A stretch of 64,000 bases of DNA from Clavulina sp. PMI_390. Taxonomy: Eukaryota > Basidiomycota > Agaricomycetes > Cantharellales > Hydnaceae. Both the position numbers and the translations under genes were made by a program. Positions 34,840-47,000 of the stretch are shown here, in pieces. The notes under the pieces were generated by a model. That model was not told the origin of the DNA. It worked only from the letters and a program-made list of their open reading frames with translations, and did no database searches. The stretch covers positions 363,397 to 427,396 of the forward strand of contig WIDE01000012.1 of the NCBI GenBank assembly GCA_015039315.1. The letters are read 5' to 3'. Position 1 is the first letter of the stretch, and each line of letters opens with the position of its first letter.

Positions 34840-35529
34840 GTGCGCTGCTACGCTTCAGAGCGTCGGCCCTGTTTCTGGATCGCACCCGTCAATTTATACT
34901 TGTGCAAGCGGGTCCGATATAACTTCTTAAGTACGACGGCGATTGGAAATGGATTATAGTACTTGCATAAACAAGCTGTCTCAAAGTCGTTCACTTGCTG
35001 CTGAGGAAATCGCCGACTATATATTGTCTGTAGTGTTCCGCCAGCCCAGCCACTTCCCAGAGGCTCGCAGCCACGAATGATGATGACTCTGCTCTATATA
35101 AATACGACGCCAAATAGCAGTTTAATTTTCTATCATATGAATTGTTGGAGTGGGCCTGTATCCAACTACCTTGCAGTCCTTGTAGGACTCAATGGTATGG
35201 AACATGAGACTTCCGGGACATCGGCCCCAGCCACCGTGACAGACCTTCGAGATCGTCACACCATGTCACATTTCACCTCAATGGTTGGTAATTGACGGCC
35301 GTTCAGTCGAAAATTGAATATGGTCCGCAGACTTGCACAGCACCCCTACGTGTCCTCTGAGACTGCGCTATCATTGCGTGTCTTCCTGATCGAGAAATTG
35401 AATTTAGTCTCCTGTATTGTGTTCGTTATCTTTCGTGTCGTGGCCGCAGCGTTGTTTGTCATCAGCAACCTTCCTCTTGACTCGCCATCCCTCACACTAT
35501 TAGCAATTTCTAGCCCCAGGTCCTTCTCA
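34840..35529 (+). repeat. Cassette spacer, copy 2, and P450-5 promoter
   Basis: The first 330 bases align with 29507-29839. The rest, to the P450-5 start, lacks an obvious full copy of the 1-kb module found upstream of P450-4, so the two P450 genes may have different promoters. No gene seen. Confidence 0.5.
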
Positions 35530-38020
35530 ATGACTCTTGCGCTCTCTGACGAACTTTGGAGCCGTATTCTGGTGGCGACCATCCTCGCCTTTGGCGCTCT
35601 CGTCCTCGTCCAGTTGAAGAATGTATGCCCTAATGATCGCGGCAACCAAGGCCTCCTTTTAGTCATCCTAAAGGTCCTCTTCTACGTATAGCTCTATGAT
35701 TTCGCGATTCGTCCATCACGGGTCCTTCGTCATCTTCCAGGGCCAGTACCCGATAGTTGGTTAGGTGGCAATGCACGAACTCTCATGAAAAATGCGCCCG
35801 GGACCTCACAAAAGGGTTGGCACGCTGCCTTCGGAAAGGTTATACTATGGAGAGGCTTCTTTATGGTACGTCCCTCCAAACTGCCATCTCCAATATCTCT
35901 ATCGCCTCATTTACGCTAACCAACATGTGTTCGCCCCTAGCTCCCGAGGGTTTCAATCACCGACAAACGTGCCCTCCAACATATCCTCGTCCAGGAGGCT
36001 TACAAATTTCCGAAAAGTTCTTTTGACCGGAGATTCCTAGCAGGCATTCTCGGTGAAGGTAGGAGCTTGATAGTCGACACCTTTATTGCAAGCCTGATGT
36101 TCGTTCCCTGTCTTATAGGTCTGATTGTCGTTGAAGGCGCCGACCATGCCCGTCAAAGGAAAGTTATGGTGATTCTTACTGTTTACGTGCAGAATTCTTT
36201 ATATTGACGACCGCTTGTAAAGAATCCCGCCTTCGGACCTGCAAACATCAAAGCGATGTATCCAATCTTGCTCGACAAAGCGTTTCTGGTGCGTGATTCA
36301 GCTTGACCCGAAATTAATTCAATCTTGATAAGCCTTCCCTGTGTGACCCAGTTTCGAGATGCTACACTGAAGATGATCAATGAATCAACTGTCCGGCCCC
36401 TTCGAATCAATCTTGTGCGACACATGGTGGGCGTGACGCTGGATGTCATTGGTGCTGCTGGTTAGTGCTCGGATTCTCACCGAAATGTCACACACGGCTT
36501 TATTTACCAAACTCGCTAGGTTTTGGCTACGATATTGGCGCTATCGAACATGGCGAGAAGAACGAGCTTGTCAAAGCCTTCAACTACTTTTTTGCAAACA
36601 ACAGCAACTTCGACTGGCGCATGATTCTGTTCCGGATATTCCCTGCTCTTGAAATTTTGGTGAGCCTCGTTCTCATTCTTGTTCATCTGTCTATACGTCC
36701 TTCTTTCCGCTATACCGCTGAACTACAAACGTATTCGCTTATAGCCTGACTTCTCGGAGCGATCCAAATCACGCAAGCAAGCATTCGCTACAATGCAGCG
36801 CATTGGTGCAGAGATCGTCGGCGACAAGAAGAAGGTTGCGTTGGCAGAGGCTCAATCAGGAACGAAGTCGGCTGGGAGCGCAAAAGACTTGTTGGCGCTT
36901 TTGGGTACGACAATGCTTCCCGCAACCTACAGTATGCCGCGAATACTGATCTTTGGCTGCAGTCAGAGCAAATATAGCAGATGATCTGAAGGTGTCTCAG
37001 AAACTAAGTGATGAGGAGGTGGCCGCCCGTAAGCTCGCTTAAATTCTAGCCGCTTTCGTAAACTCGCCATAACATCTTGCTTATAGAGATATCGACATTC
37101 CTCCTCGCCGGAAATGAAACTACCGCGTAAGACCCCATCATTTTCGGACATAGCACCATCCTGACCATCCATACCATGCTAGCACCGCTCTCAACTGGAC
37201 AGTCTACGGCATGCTTAAGCACCCGCATATTCAAGAAAAACTTCGTGCCGAAGCTCTTGCCTTCCCATCAGACTCGCCAACATACGATGAAGTGCACAGC
37301 CTCAAGTATCTCGATGCTGTCGTCCGTGAGACATTGAGGGTATATGCGCCAATTCTTGGGACGTCAAGGGTAGCTTCGGAGGACTCGGTCATCCCTCTCG
37401 ATGAACCAATCATCGGGAAAGACGGTGTGAAAAGGACAGAGTTGTTGTGCGTGTACCATCTTCTGCCCCTGGTCCACGTTATTACCATATATTCTGACAA
37501 ATGATCTAAATTAGCGTTCCCCGGAACACTCGTCTTGACGTACCTACTATGACGATGAATACGGACGAATCAGTCTGGGGGCCCGACGCCACTGAATTCC
37601 GACCGGAGCGTTGGCTTGAGGAGAAGCTCCCCGAGGGTGTGCTCGAAATGCCTTCATTGGCGAGCCCGACCTTCCTGGCAGGACCAAGAGCTTGTATCGG
37701 ATTCAGGCTGACCTTGATCGAGTGCGTTCCTCTTAATCTTTTCTGGATTGGCAGAAGCCTCACCAAGCCTGACGTCATCCTGTGGAAAAATCTCACTGCA
37801 GGATGAAAATCGTTCTCTTTACGCTTCTGCGAGCGATCAAATTCGACTCTGCCGTTCCTATTGATGACATCGAAGCCGGATTCTTGTACGTCCTGTCTTC
37901 TCAAGTTACCTCCTTGTTGCACATGTGCTGAGTCCCTTTCGTAGCATGGTCACGTTTCCCCGCCTAAAGGAAGAGAAAAAGAAGGGCGCACAACTGCCTG
38001 TATTGGTCTCTCTTGTGTAA
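35530..38020 (+). CDS. Cytochrome P450 monooxygenase 5 (lineage II)
   Basis: Complete P450. It starts MTLALSDELWSRILVATILA at 35530, followed by FGALVLVQLK, one membrane anchor. The hinge exon reads FAIRPSRVLRHLPGPVPDS. Then come KGWHAAFGKVILWRGFF, GDRRFLAGILGEG-type helix C surroundings, DHARQRKVMNPAFGPANIK and RHMVGVTLDVIGAAGFGYD. The I-helix motif LLAGNETTA lies near 37100-37130, the K-helix RETLRV near 37327, FRPERWLEE near 37600, and the heme loop FLAGPRACIGF near 37675-37705. The end is QLPVLVSLV with the stop at 38018-38020. All introns traced keep the frame. It is a tandem paralogue of P450-4, sharing long identical stretches in the C-terminal third. Function by family: NADPH-dependent oxidation of a lipid-like or aromatic substrate at the ER; the substrate is unknown. 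Confidence 0.86.
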
Positions 38021-38330
38021 TTGGGGAGATTACCCCTAAGGATAGTTTCTAGTTCAACTCATTTCTTTGGATGAGCACGATGGCCCGTCAAATGCTCTAT
38101 GCTTTTAATAATCACACGACCCTTTTATTCAACGAGTCATATACCCTAGTCGCTCTCTTGCCTTGTGTACTAGTTTCTTGGGACCTACTAACCCTGTGCA
38201 TTCGTGCTTCAGATTTCACTTCAGTGAGCGGGCTTCCTTCTGGTCCGAGAAGCCGGGGCATGCCGAAACAGTTGCTTTGTTGGTGCTGAAAATCACTCCT
38301 GTCATCCACAAGTGCCGCTGCTCTTGGCCC
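38021..38330 (+). repeat. P450-5 3' flank, duplicate of 33693-33984
   Basis: Second copy of the post-P450 flank. After about 38330 similarity stops, and no copy of the LRR-like body follows, so the cassette array ends here. Confidence 0.55.
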
Positions 38331-39254
38331 TTGGGACGAGCGTCAAGAGTTAGTTCGCTCAGAATTCATTACCCCAAACACCTGACAACTAATGGGGCAA
38401 ACACGATGACGAAAAAGGGCTTCGTGATCACAGTACAAACGCTCCCAGTGCCGCAAAACGCAGACGATTCTCGAAGCGTCCCCGATTCTCAGCCTGGTTC
38501 CAAGTTCTACATTCGACTCCAAAACCAACTGAAACATGGGACTTCCGATGTGCTGTGTGCTTTGCCGTCTCACCTCCTCCCCCTCGAAGAACAATGTCTA
38601 CGAATGGCGATAAAGAACATTATAAGATCTCAAAGTCAGCAGCAAACCCCTTTCCTTCATTACGAAGCTCACTCCCTATTTTCACAGAGGATAAATCGCC
38701 AATTGCACTCCCGGCTCCCAGTGAGACAATACCACGTAGACACCGAAAAGACATCGTGATATGGCTCGTAGAGTTACCCAACTCAAAATTTAGCTATCCT
38801 CATATGATTCTATAGGCGGCCCTCAATTTTTTCACCCGGTGAACTTGCGAGACGCAAGCGGTGTCGAAAGTATGCCGAGATTTCAGGTCAGTACATATTT
38901 GGTTATTGAGACGTTGTGCACGAAATCTGAAGTTTCCTTGCCTCTCTCCCCCCTCTCCGTCTCCGTAGAGAGATGCAATTCTCGCTATTTTACGACGCTA
39001 TGGCAAAATGCTGGTCTAGATGTTCGACTCCCCCCTCCAGACCTATCCGTGCGCGCTATCGAGCTGGTTTTCTAGCCATACAACTTCTGTCCAGAGGGAT
39101 GTAATGATGAGATAACCGAATTACCTTTCTCCGTTGTAAGATTCTCTGTGATGGCTCTGGCCCCCTCTATAGCGATAAGAAATACATTAGCGGCTGTATG
39201 ACAAATCCTCACCAGAGGGTCATGGATTGCTATATGGATACAAGACCGAGACCC

Positions 39255-39285
<31 letters not shown>

Positions 39286-39329
39286 AATTTATTCAGGGAT
39301 GGTGAGCATCATGCGTCAATGCACCTTGC
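38331..39329. other. Unassigned region after the P450 array
   Basis: Contains overlapping medium-length frames (38343-38760) and, further on, split segments reading GELARRKRCRKYAEIS near 38837 and REMQFSLFYDAMAKCW near 38970 that could be exons of an unrecognised or decayed gene. I could not connect them into a supported model. A (GGT)n run lies at 39260-39284. Confidence 0.35.
39260..39284. repeat. (GGT)n microsatellite
   Basis: About eight uninterrupted GGT units between GAT and GAATTT, seen directly. Confidence 0.95.
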
Positions 39330-40325
39330 TGTACCTTCCCGGACTGAATAGGGGGGTCTTGTAGGTGCTGTGGCTTCGGCTTTCGGGGATAACCAGTGGT
39401 ATTTTTCGGCGATGAGTGTAGGCTTTTATGTCACGCCTTCTGGGTATCTGATTGGCTGGAGAGTTTTTGTGGAGCTGCAAATTTCGTTGAATAACGTGCT
39501 GTGGGGTGATCAGCTCACACATCGCTGCTGCACTCTCACCCTGCAATGCTAATGTCACTGTTTTTCACTGTAATGAGATGAGGGTACGTTGCAGAACCGA
39601 AGCACTACAATAACAGAACCTCAATTAGTAGTCCGCTCTGCTGTAAAACCTAACGCTGTCAGCTGCCAAAAGCGAACAAAGCATTTTGCGAATAGTGAAC
39701 CTAGAGCAAGATGGTTCTCACATCTTGAAATAAGACCGGCCTTCCGATAGGCAAGATAGCTAGGTTTCTTTGGACTAGCACACAGACCCATTCATAATCA
39801 CTGTACATATAGTCAAACGGCCATCCCTGTTCTTGGCGTGTGTACAAAACGGGAAAATCAATTGTGCAATGGAGCGAAGCTCGTATATGATAGCATATCC
39901 GAATTCTTCCTTACGTGGTAATCTAAGCGGACTGGGCGATCGAATGGAATAATCGCCTTTCATTCTCATCGATTCCTTGCTTGCAATTGCTCGGTGTGGC
40001 CGGCAGGAGCCTCTCAACAATCGTTTGAAAACCTTATTAGGGAATTGTTAGTCGGAAAGCCTCTTAGTAGTAAGATATGGAACCGAGCTTGCGGTAGTGT
40101 GATGTATATGTAAAGCGACAAAATGCAGCAAGAAATCAAGACAGCCCCAGCAAGCTGTTGCGAATCCACGGAGTATACAATACGAGGCATCGAAGGCATA
40201 TACCAGCTCATATGCGGCAGGGACGAGGCTAGCTCTGCTCTCACGTGGTTGATTGGCTGAGGCACCGTCGGGGACTTGACGCTTGTCGCCGCCACCGATA
40301 CTTGGATAAGGATTACACGGCATTG
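39330..40325 (+). repeat. 1-kb P450-upstream module, copy 3 (diverged, orphan)
   Basis: Same orientation as copy 1. The left end matches well (GGACTGAATAGG, GGTGCTGTGGCTTCGG, TATTTTTCGGCGATG, TGATTGGCTGGAGA). The middle is diverged (TGCAATGCTAATGTCACTG, GTAAAACCTAACGCTGTC). The right end matches again (ATCGATTCCTTGCTTGCAATTGCTC, CGGGGACTTGACGCTTGTCGCCGCCACCGATACTTGG). In this orientation a minus-strand P450 start would be expected to the left, but none is present. Confidence 0.6.
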
Positions 40326-41058
40326 ATAGCAATGGCACTCAGGGTATAATTGCATATGCTAAATGGGCAGTTAGCAAGCGACAAAAAATTAGACCGATCG
40401 GAGGGCGGCAATAGAAGCCCGATTTTGGAGACGGGAGATGGTAAAGGCGTGGCAGAGAAGTCGAAGAAAATGACATCGGTGTCAGCAAAGCGGCTGGGCG
40501 GGGCACACATGGCATTACGTAGTTAGTTGATAGTTGCCACCGCGATAGTGACTCCCTTTGACTCAATTGATGCCGAATTCCTATAGGGGCAAATCATGTG
40601 CTTCCCCTCAGTGAATTAACTCTGTTTGCTCCATCGTAATCGGCCTGAACTTGTTGAATGCGTTAAAGGACAGTAAGTTGCACTTGCTTGGGGCGCTAAA
40701 TCGTTCTGCAGATGGGAGTTATCTCACAGTCAACATCTATCTATCTTACTAAAGGCTTCTGTGGTATCGGAAGGCCATCTTATGGTGTTCTCGTTCGGCG
40801 AAACACTCCGGGCCCAACCCCGTAGCCTTGGTAAGTATTGCTTTCTCAGAACCGGAAGATATAGAGTCTCGGCACTACAGTCGCCATATGGGATACGGGC
40901 ATCGCAACTCTAGCTCTCGATACAGTGATTTCAGGCTCTGGGCGTGAGATCCAATCGTACTGTCCTCGGAAGTCTATATAAGCTCTAGGCTCTCCTTCAC
41001 GTACCGCCATCCCCTTCTACCAAATACCCCCTATCTTGAACTCGAAGCATTACACGAA
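40326..41058. promoter_or_regulatory. Intergenic, promoter of the oxidoreductase gene
   Basis: No supported gene from 40326 to about 40900. A TATA-like TCTATATAAG lies at 40973-40982, 77 bases before the start codon at 41059, a good distance for a fungal core promoter. Short frames at 40339-40566 show no family resemblance. Confidence 0.55.
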
Positions 41059-43204
41059 ATGTCTGAGAAAACTCAAGTTAGGTCAAACCATCACACTCGA
41101 CATCGCACAATTCAACCTCCTTCTATTTTCTAGCGTGCGCTTGTCGTGGCGGCCTCTGGCCGAACGAAAATGATCACATCGAAAGTCTACCCGACTATTA
41201 CCGCCAATGAAGTCATTATCAAGATCAAGGCAGTCACACTCAATCCTACTGATTGGATGGTACGTGCTATATTCTAGTGGAAACCCATATTCCATCAGCC
41301 GTTTATTGTATCATTTGCTGACAAAAGCTCGTAGCATCTCAATGACTATATGGGGGTCCTGGCGGCCGACACATCCTTGGGCTCCGATTTCGCAGGCGAC
41401 ATTATCGAACTTGGCGCAGAGGCACAGAGTAAGGTATGTCGATGCGGTCACTATCCTCAATCCAGAGGCTTAATTCGTTAATAAACTATGCTTCGGGTGC
41501 GACGCCTTAGGGATTCAAAGTTGGAGATGCGGTTGCTGGCTTTACGCGCGGCGGCGTGCTNNNNNNNNNNNNNNNNNNNNNNNNNNNNNNNNNNNNNNNN
41601 NNNNNNNNNNNNNNNNNNNNNNNNNNNNNNNNNNNNNNNNNNNNNNNNNNNNNNNNNNNNNNNNNNNNNNNNNNNNNNNNNNNNNNNNNNNNNNNNNNNN
41701 NNNNNNNNNNNNNNNNNNNNNNNNNNNNNNNNNNNNNNNNNNNNNNNNNNNNNNNNNNNNNNNNNNNNNNNNNNNNNNNNNNNNNNNNNNNNNNNNNNNN
41801 NNNNNNNNNNNNNNNNNNNNNNNNNNNNNNNNNNNNNNNNNNNNNNNNNNNNNNNNNNNNNNNNNNNNNNNNNNNNNNNNNNNNNNNNNNNNNNNNNNNN
41901 NNNNNNNNNNNNNNNNNNNNNNNNNNNNNNNNNNNNNNNNNNNNNNNNNNNNNNNNNNNNNNNNNNNNNNNNNNNNNNNNNNNNNNNNNNNNNNNNNNNN
42001 NNNNNNNNNNNNNNNNNNNNNNNNNNNNNNNNNNNNNNNNNNNNNNNNNNNNNNNNNNNNNNNNNNNNNNNNNNNNNNNNNNNNNNNNNNNNNNNNNNNN
42101 NNNNNNNNNNNNNNNNNNNNNNNNNNNNNNNNNNNNNNNNNNNNNNNNNNNNNNNNNNNNNNNNNNNNNNNNNNNNNNNNNNNNNNNNNNNNNNNNNNNN
42201 NNNNNNNNNGGGATACTATATATGAAGTCTCACTGACGTTAAACCTTTGAGTCCTAGATCTGGCACAAGCCCGCATCTTTGCCATATGAAGACGCTTCAA
42301 GCATGGGCGGGATCGCTCTCTCGACGGCTGTGTATTCCGTGATCTATCACCTCGGCCTCCCAAAGCCTTGGGAGCCTAAACCAGAGAAAGTTGCTCCTGT
42401 AAGTCTCCTTCACCTGTAAGCTGACAATATATAAGATAAAAGCTGGCTTTATAACTGGTTGTCGGTCTAGATCTTGATCTGGGCAGGATCAACGTCTGTT
42501 GGGCTTTACGCAATCAGCCTTGCCAAATTGTGCGACAATCGGATTCCAATCATTACCACTGCATCCGCTCACAGCTTCGACCTTGTCAAGTCTCGTGGTG
42601 CGGATGTGGTCTTTGACTATAAGGATCCTGAAGTGAGCCAAAAGATCAAGGACTGGGTAAAGGAGAAGGGCTACTCGGAAGGCATTCTGAGGGGCTTGGA
42701 TTGTATCAGCGCACACGGTAAGCTACTTTATTCAGATCTCTACGCCATTTACTCACCAACAGAATTAGGCTCGACCGCTCTGGCCACTGAAGCGATGAGT
42801 GGTGGAGTACTGAACGTATTGCGTACGTAAACCCTTGCACTGTCGTTTTTTTTTTCTACTTATCCCAGTATTGAAAATCTAGTCGTGGTCGCCCCGGAGG
42901 AAGGCAAGTCGTGGTCAAACGGCGTGAATGTGCATCGCCTCGATATATATAAAGTACTGGATCCCCACGAAACAAAGGCTTTTGCTGACAACTGCGAATG
43001 GTGAGTATTATTGAAACCATCGGTATGAATTATTTTTGATTCTGTTATCTTAGGAATGAACATTTGCCGTCACTTATCACCGAGAAGAATTTTGGAAATT
43101 CGAATCCACTGGAGATATTGAGTGGCTTGGAGAACATCCCGGATGGCCTTGAGAGACTTCGCACTGGCAAAGTTTCCGGCTCAAAGCTAGCTTACATTAT
43201 CTGA
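41059..43204 (+). CDS. MDR-family enoyl reductase / quinone oxidoreductase, gap inside
   Basis: Medium-chain dehydrogenase/reductase of the zinc-free, ToxD-like type that reduces C=C bonds with NADPH. Exon 1 is MSEKTQ (41059). After an intron comes RALVVAASGRTKMI, then the GroES-like part with ANEVIIKIKAVTLNPTDWM, LGSDFAGDIIELG and KVGDAVAGFTRGG. Ns replace 41561-42209. After the gap come ASLPYEDASSMGGIALSTA and LIWAGSTSVGLYAISLAKL, the Rossmann nucleotide loop in an unusual AGSTSVG form. Then SRGADVVFDYKDP, an exon with VVAPEEGKSWSN, and the family's C-terminal wording LERLRTGKVSGSKL and AYII, stop at 43204. Such proteins act in secondary metabolism (trans-acting enoyl reductases) or as general detoxifying reductases. 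No polyketide synthase is in the window, so the role is open. Confidence 0.82.
41561..42209. other. Assembly gap (649 N)
   Basis: Run of undetermined bases inside the oxidoreductase gene. It hides the end of the GroES-like domain and the start of the Rossmann domain. The sequence resumes in a probable intron at 42210. Confidence 1.
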
Positions 43205-44055
43205 GGTCCTCCTCCGTTACACAAGAGAAGCAGCAATAAATTTCTAAGAGCTAGTGTGTGCCTTTCATCATAGAATACTGGTAGGATATAGTGGTGGTCC
43301 ATAACTACACATCTATCCCGTTGTACCACACTCATCAAGTTTGTTCCGCCAAATAAATTCAATTATACAAGGAAGAGCGTTTGCGATCCTATAGGAAGAT
43401 TCTGATGAGTTGATGCTGGATAAATGATCTATCATTCCATAGCCTTATAATCGTAGAAGAACGATTAAACTGCTGGGTAAATAACGATTCGCATTTCTGG
43501 AAACTTTCATTTGTTTCAGCCTGGTCTGCTTGGCAAGCGAAGGCATACGTCGAGAGGCTTGCAGAGGCCATGTTGTTTCGACTTCATTAAGCCAACCATC
43601 TATAGTGACGCAGGATATAGCCGTTCGGAGGTGACTACACTACGAGTGATGCAACGAATGGATAATTCAAGGCAAAAAGGCTAGAGTAGCATGGCGAAGG
43701 CCGCAGCATTCGGCTTCGGCGACCGGCAATTGCTCCAAAGGTTGCCCCGCTGGTTAGCAGAGGGGAGCTGATTTTGGAGTGTTCGCAGCAGGGTTTCGGC
43801 GCGAACTGAACGGGTTCAGGGCTTCAGCGGCCGCATTAGGGCAATTGGACGTCAACATAGGAATAGTAATAGCTGGAATAATACTTGACCTGACAATATT
43901 TTTTACAACAACAATCAATATAACTAGGTTACTAAATGGCCTCAGTACATTGAATGGAGCGCGACCTTTGGTGGCGTTGTTATGCTACACGGAAAGGTGG
44001 AGATAGAAACTAAGGAATGTTTCCGGTATACTTGCCCTGACTTACTTCGTCTAAT
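43205..44055. other. Intergenic, convergent oxidoreductase / TFIIIC gene
   Basis: No supported gene. A 60-codon ATG frame on the minus strand (43571-43389) has no recognisable motif. The stretch 43690-43870 is more GC-rich than its surroundings and may be a fragment of inserted sequence. Confidence 0.35.
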
Positions 44056-47000
44056 TCATACAGTCAACCATTGTCGATATAACTTCTGAGCCAATTTCGC
44101 TGAACCGCTAGTCACGTATATCAGAGAAAGATTATATGCTGCCTCCCGCGCACATCCATTATTTTTGCACTGTAGCGGATAATTGGCCGGCATCAGCAGA
44201 GTATCATGATTGCGACGAAACTTAGATAACCCCGAACTAACCTCAGGGTCATTTTCTAAGCGTCGGGTGACGATATTGAGCGCTTTCTCATAGTGTTTTT
44301 GAGCAAGATTAAGGATATCTACCGAAATAGTGTCATAAAGGCTCAGTACAAATGAGAGGCAGAATGGCAAAGACTTACTTAGTTGGTGAAAAGCTCGGCC
44401 AAAGTTGTACTCGATCTCATCATCAAGATCGTCTGAAGCTCGGAATTGGCGATAGTGGTCAAGAAATGAAATACTCTATTGTGAACCAAGATCAGGAAAC
44501 GAGACGGAAGAGCCCAAATGGAACGCGGAGACCTCTAGAACAAGCCCATGTCGATTATCAACCTGCCTCTGCATTGCTCGGCCAAGACAAGCAACGGCAA
44601 GGTTCAAACATATTAGTGGATCATGAGGCAGGAGATCGTAAGCTTGAAGGAAGTAGTCTACAAGGAGAAGAGCAGGCTAGGGTCAACCAGTTGCAGCAAT
44701 GGGTACACAATTCATCAGCTTACAAATGGCGCCTTGGTAGCTCCTTGCACACAAAAGCATCTGAGCATAATGAGTAAGGAGGACCGGAGATAGCTTTGTT
44801 GGCTGAAATGGATCGCGTTGGTCCTTGGCCAGAGCTCGCCGACGTTTTCGCCCAGCACCGTCAGTATTTTCACGAGGTTGACCGCCCTCACCGTCGTCGT
44901 CCGTACCCTCCGAATCCACGTCCTCCCCCGCAGCAGAAGCGTCATGGCTTTCCTCAGCAGACGATATATCGGAATCATCGACGCCGGCGCCTTCACGCCG
45001 TTTGCCCGTCGTCTTAGCCCCTTTTGCAGTCTTCGGCTTCTTGTGGGCGCCTTGCCCCTCGAGTAGTGAAGTATGCTTGCCGATAGCTGCGTCTTCAAAT
45101 AACTTGATTTCTCGTTTGATGAATTTCGCATAGCGCGAGGACGTGTAGCTCTCATTGGACACAAGGCCGCCGTCGAGACAAGCAAGAGTAAGACGAGTGA
45201 CGTCGTTATTGTGTTCGAAAGCCTTGGTAAGCTCACGTCCTTCCTTGATAATCCGATCAGTATCGTTGGCGTGTACAGCGCAAGCTACTTCCAGAGTCAG
45301 CTACGAAGTAAGGAGTGATATCGCGCTACGGTGTGCGACGTACTCATCATTGCTAAATGGAATGAACTGTGATCCACAAATGTCGAGAAGATGTTCGATG
45401 TGCTGATATGCTGAAGGACCTCTTGCGCGAGTGGATATTGGCCCTCGCGAGTGAGAAGAAAAGCATACTACAGATAAATTAGCTCGGACACGCTAGAAGA
45501 GAATCTTGGGAATTTACCTGAAATATCATGAGCTTCCACCGATCGAAAGTAACCCCGCGAAAGGAAGTAACTGGCTTGCTTGAGGAAGCGGTTTTATGGA
45601 GCTCATCCTCGGCTAGCGAAGAGTCATATGGGAAGTTCTAGCTTCAAGGGTATTACGAACATCATAGACATACCGATTCCCTCTTGAAGGCGTGCCGCGA
45701 GCTCGTCTTCCGCCTCCTCCTCATTGGCGCCGTCCACCTTTCCCTGCCTTCGACGCTGGCGTCGTTGGACAATGACTCCACGGAACTCTGCGAACTGATG
45801 GACCATTATTGAGATGGAACGTCGGCAGAGAACAATACTCTCAAGAGCGGCATGCTTCAAAGAGCACTTACACGGTCGGACATGAATAATTTGGAAGTCA
45901 TCCGAAACTCCTCTATCAGGTCACCCACTTCAGCTAGCCAGAGCTGAATACTTTGCCGATCTCCATCCATCATGCTTTCCTCGGCGGCATCGATTCGCGC
46001 AAAAGCCGAAACGGTGTCTTGTTCACGGGTCTGTTCAAGCGCGACGACCTGCTCCTTTGTCAACCCGTCCGCGTCCAATCGGCGCTTGGATTTCGTTCGT
46101 CGTTGCTGAGTCTCTTGGAAGAAACTAACAGCTCCCTTTGACGTTGATGGAGCTTCTTCGTCGCTTTGGTGCTGATATTCCGATTGCTTGCGCCTCTGGT
46201 CACGAATCTCCATCACTACGCAGATAGGTGTTGTGATCGACATCTATACCGAACCTTGATAGGGGCCGTATCAGCGTACCTTTATTCATCAGATCCAAAG
46301 CTTCCTTCAGTCTCCCAGTGATCTCGTAGACCTCAGCCAGTTTCTTCATCAAGTCGGTTCGATCCGGAAAGCGCTGCAAAGCTGTAAATAATGTGAATTA
46401 CTGTTCATAGCTGGTCAAGATGAACTAGAGAACATACCCCACTGGTAAACTTCGATCGCATCGTCAAAGTTGGCCATTTGACGATGACATGCTCCGATCT
46501 GCAGAAGAACTGTGATGTTGCTTGTCTGCACCGCAAAAATCGATGTTGCATCATCATCGTAGCCGTCATGACAGGGTTATAAAATAAACACACCTCGTTC
46601 TGAGCACTAAGATCCAGATATATTCGTAGAGCTTCTTCATACATATTTAGCTCGTAGTACGTTGCCGCGAGGTCGACGTATAGTACTTGGTACTCAATCG
46701 GGTCAGACGATAGTACAATTGTCGTGTGCATCTAGCAATCAATGACGAGAATCAACACATAACACAAGGATTCAATGCGGTGAAATGACGTACGTTGGCT
46801 TCGTCGATGTCACCTTTCCTTAGCCTCGAGATGGCCAAGCGCTGGCGCAAGTTCATGTCTATAGGATAATAAGCCAGGGGCTTGTATCCCTCTCTTGGTA
46901 GATCTTCCACATCAAATTCCCTGTCATCCCGTATTGGGTCCCAGCGGTCGCTTTCAGCTAGGCGCCCGTCAAGCCATCTCGCACCTTGGCGAGCGACTTT

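Noticed and set aside
13330..40325. LTR retrotransposon flanked by the 1-kb modules
   Set aside because: The modules are in opposite or distant positions, lack visible TG...CA ends, and no gag, protease, reverse transcriptase or integrase wording lies between them.
41488..42363. Long open frames in three frames across the second gap
   Set aside because: They consist of Ns. Only the flanking exons of the MDR gene are real.
10725..43204. A complete secondary-metabolite gene cluster
   Set aside because: P450s and a reductase are present, but no backbone synthase, transporter or cluster regulator is seen in the interval, and VDAC and RBR genes interrupt it.
43389..43571. Small ATG-initiated frame of 60 codons on the minus strand
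   Set aside because: No signal peptide, motif or family resemblance; length is within chance for this composition.
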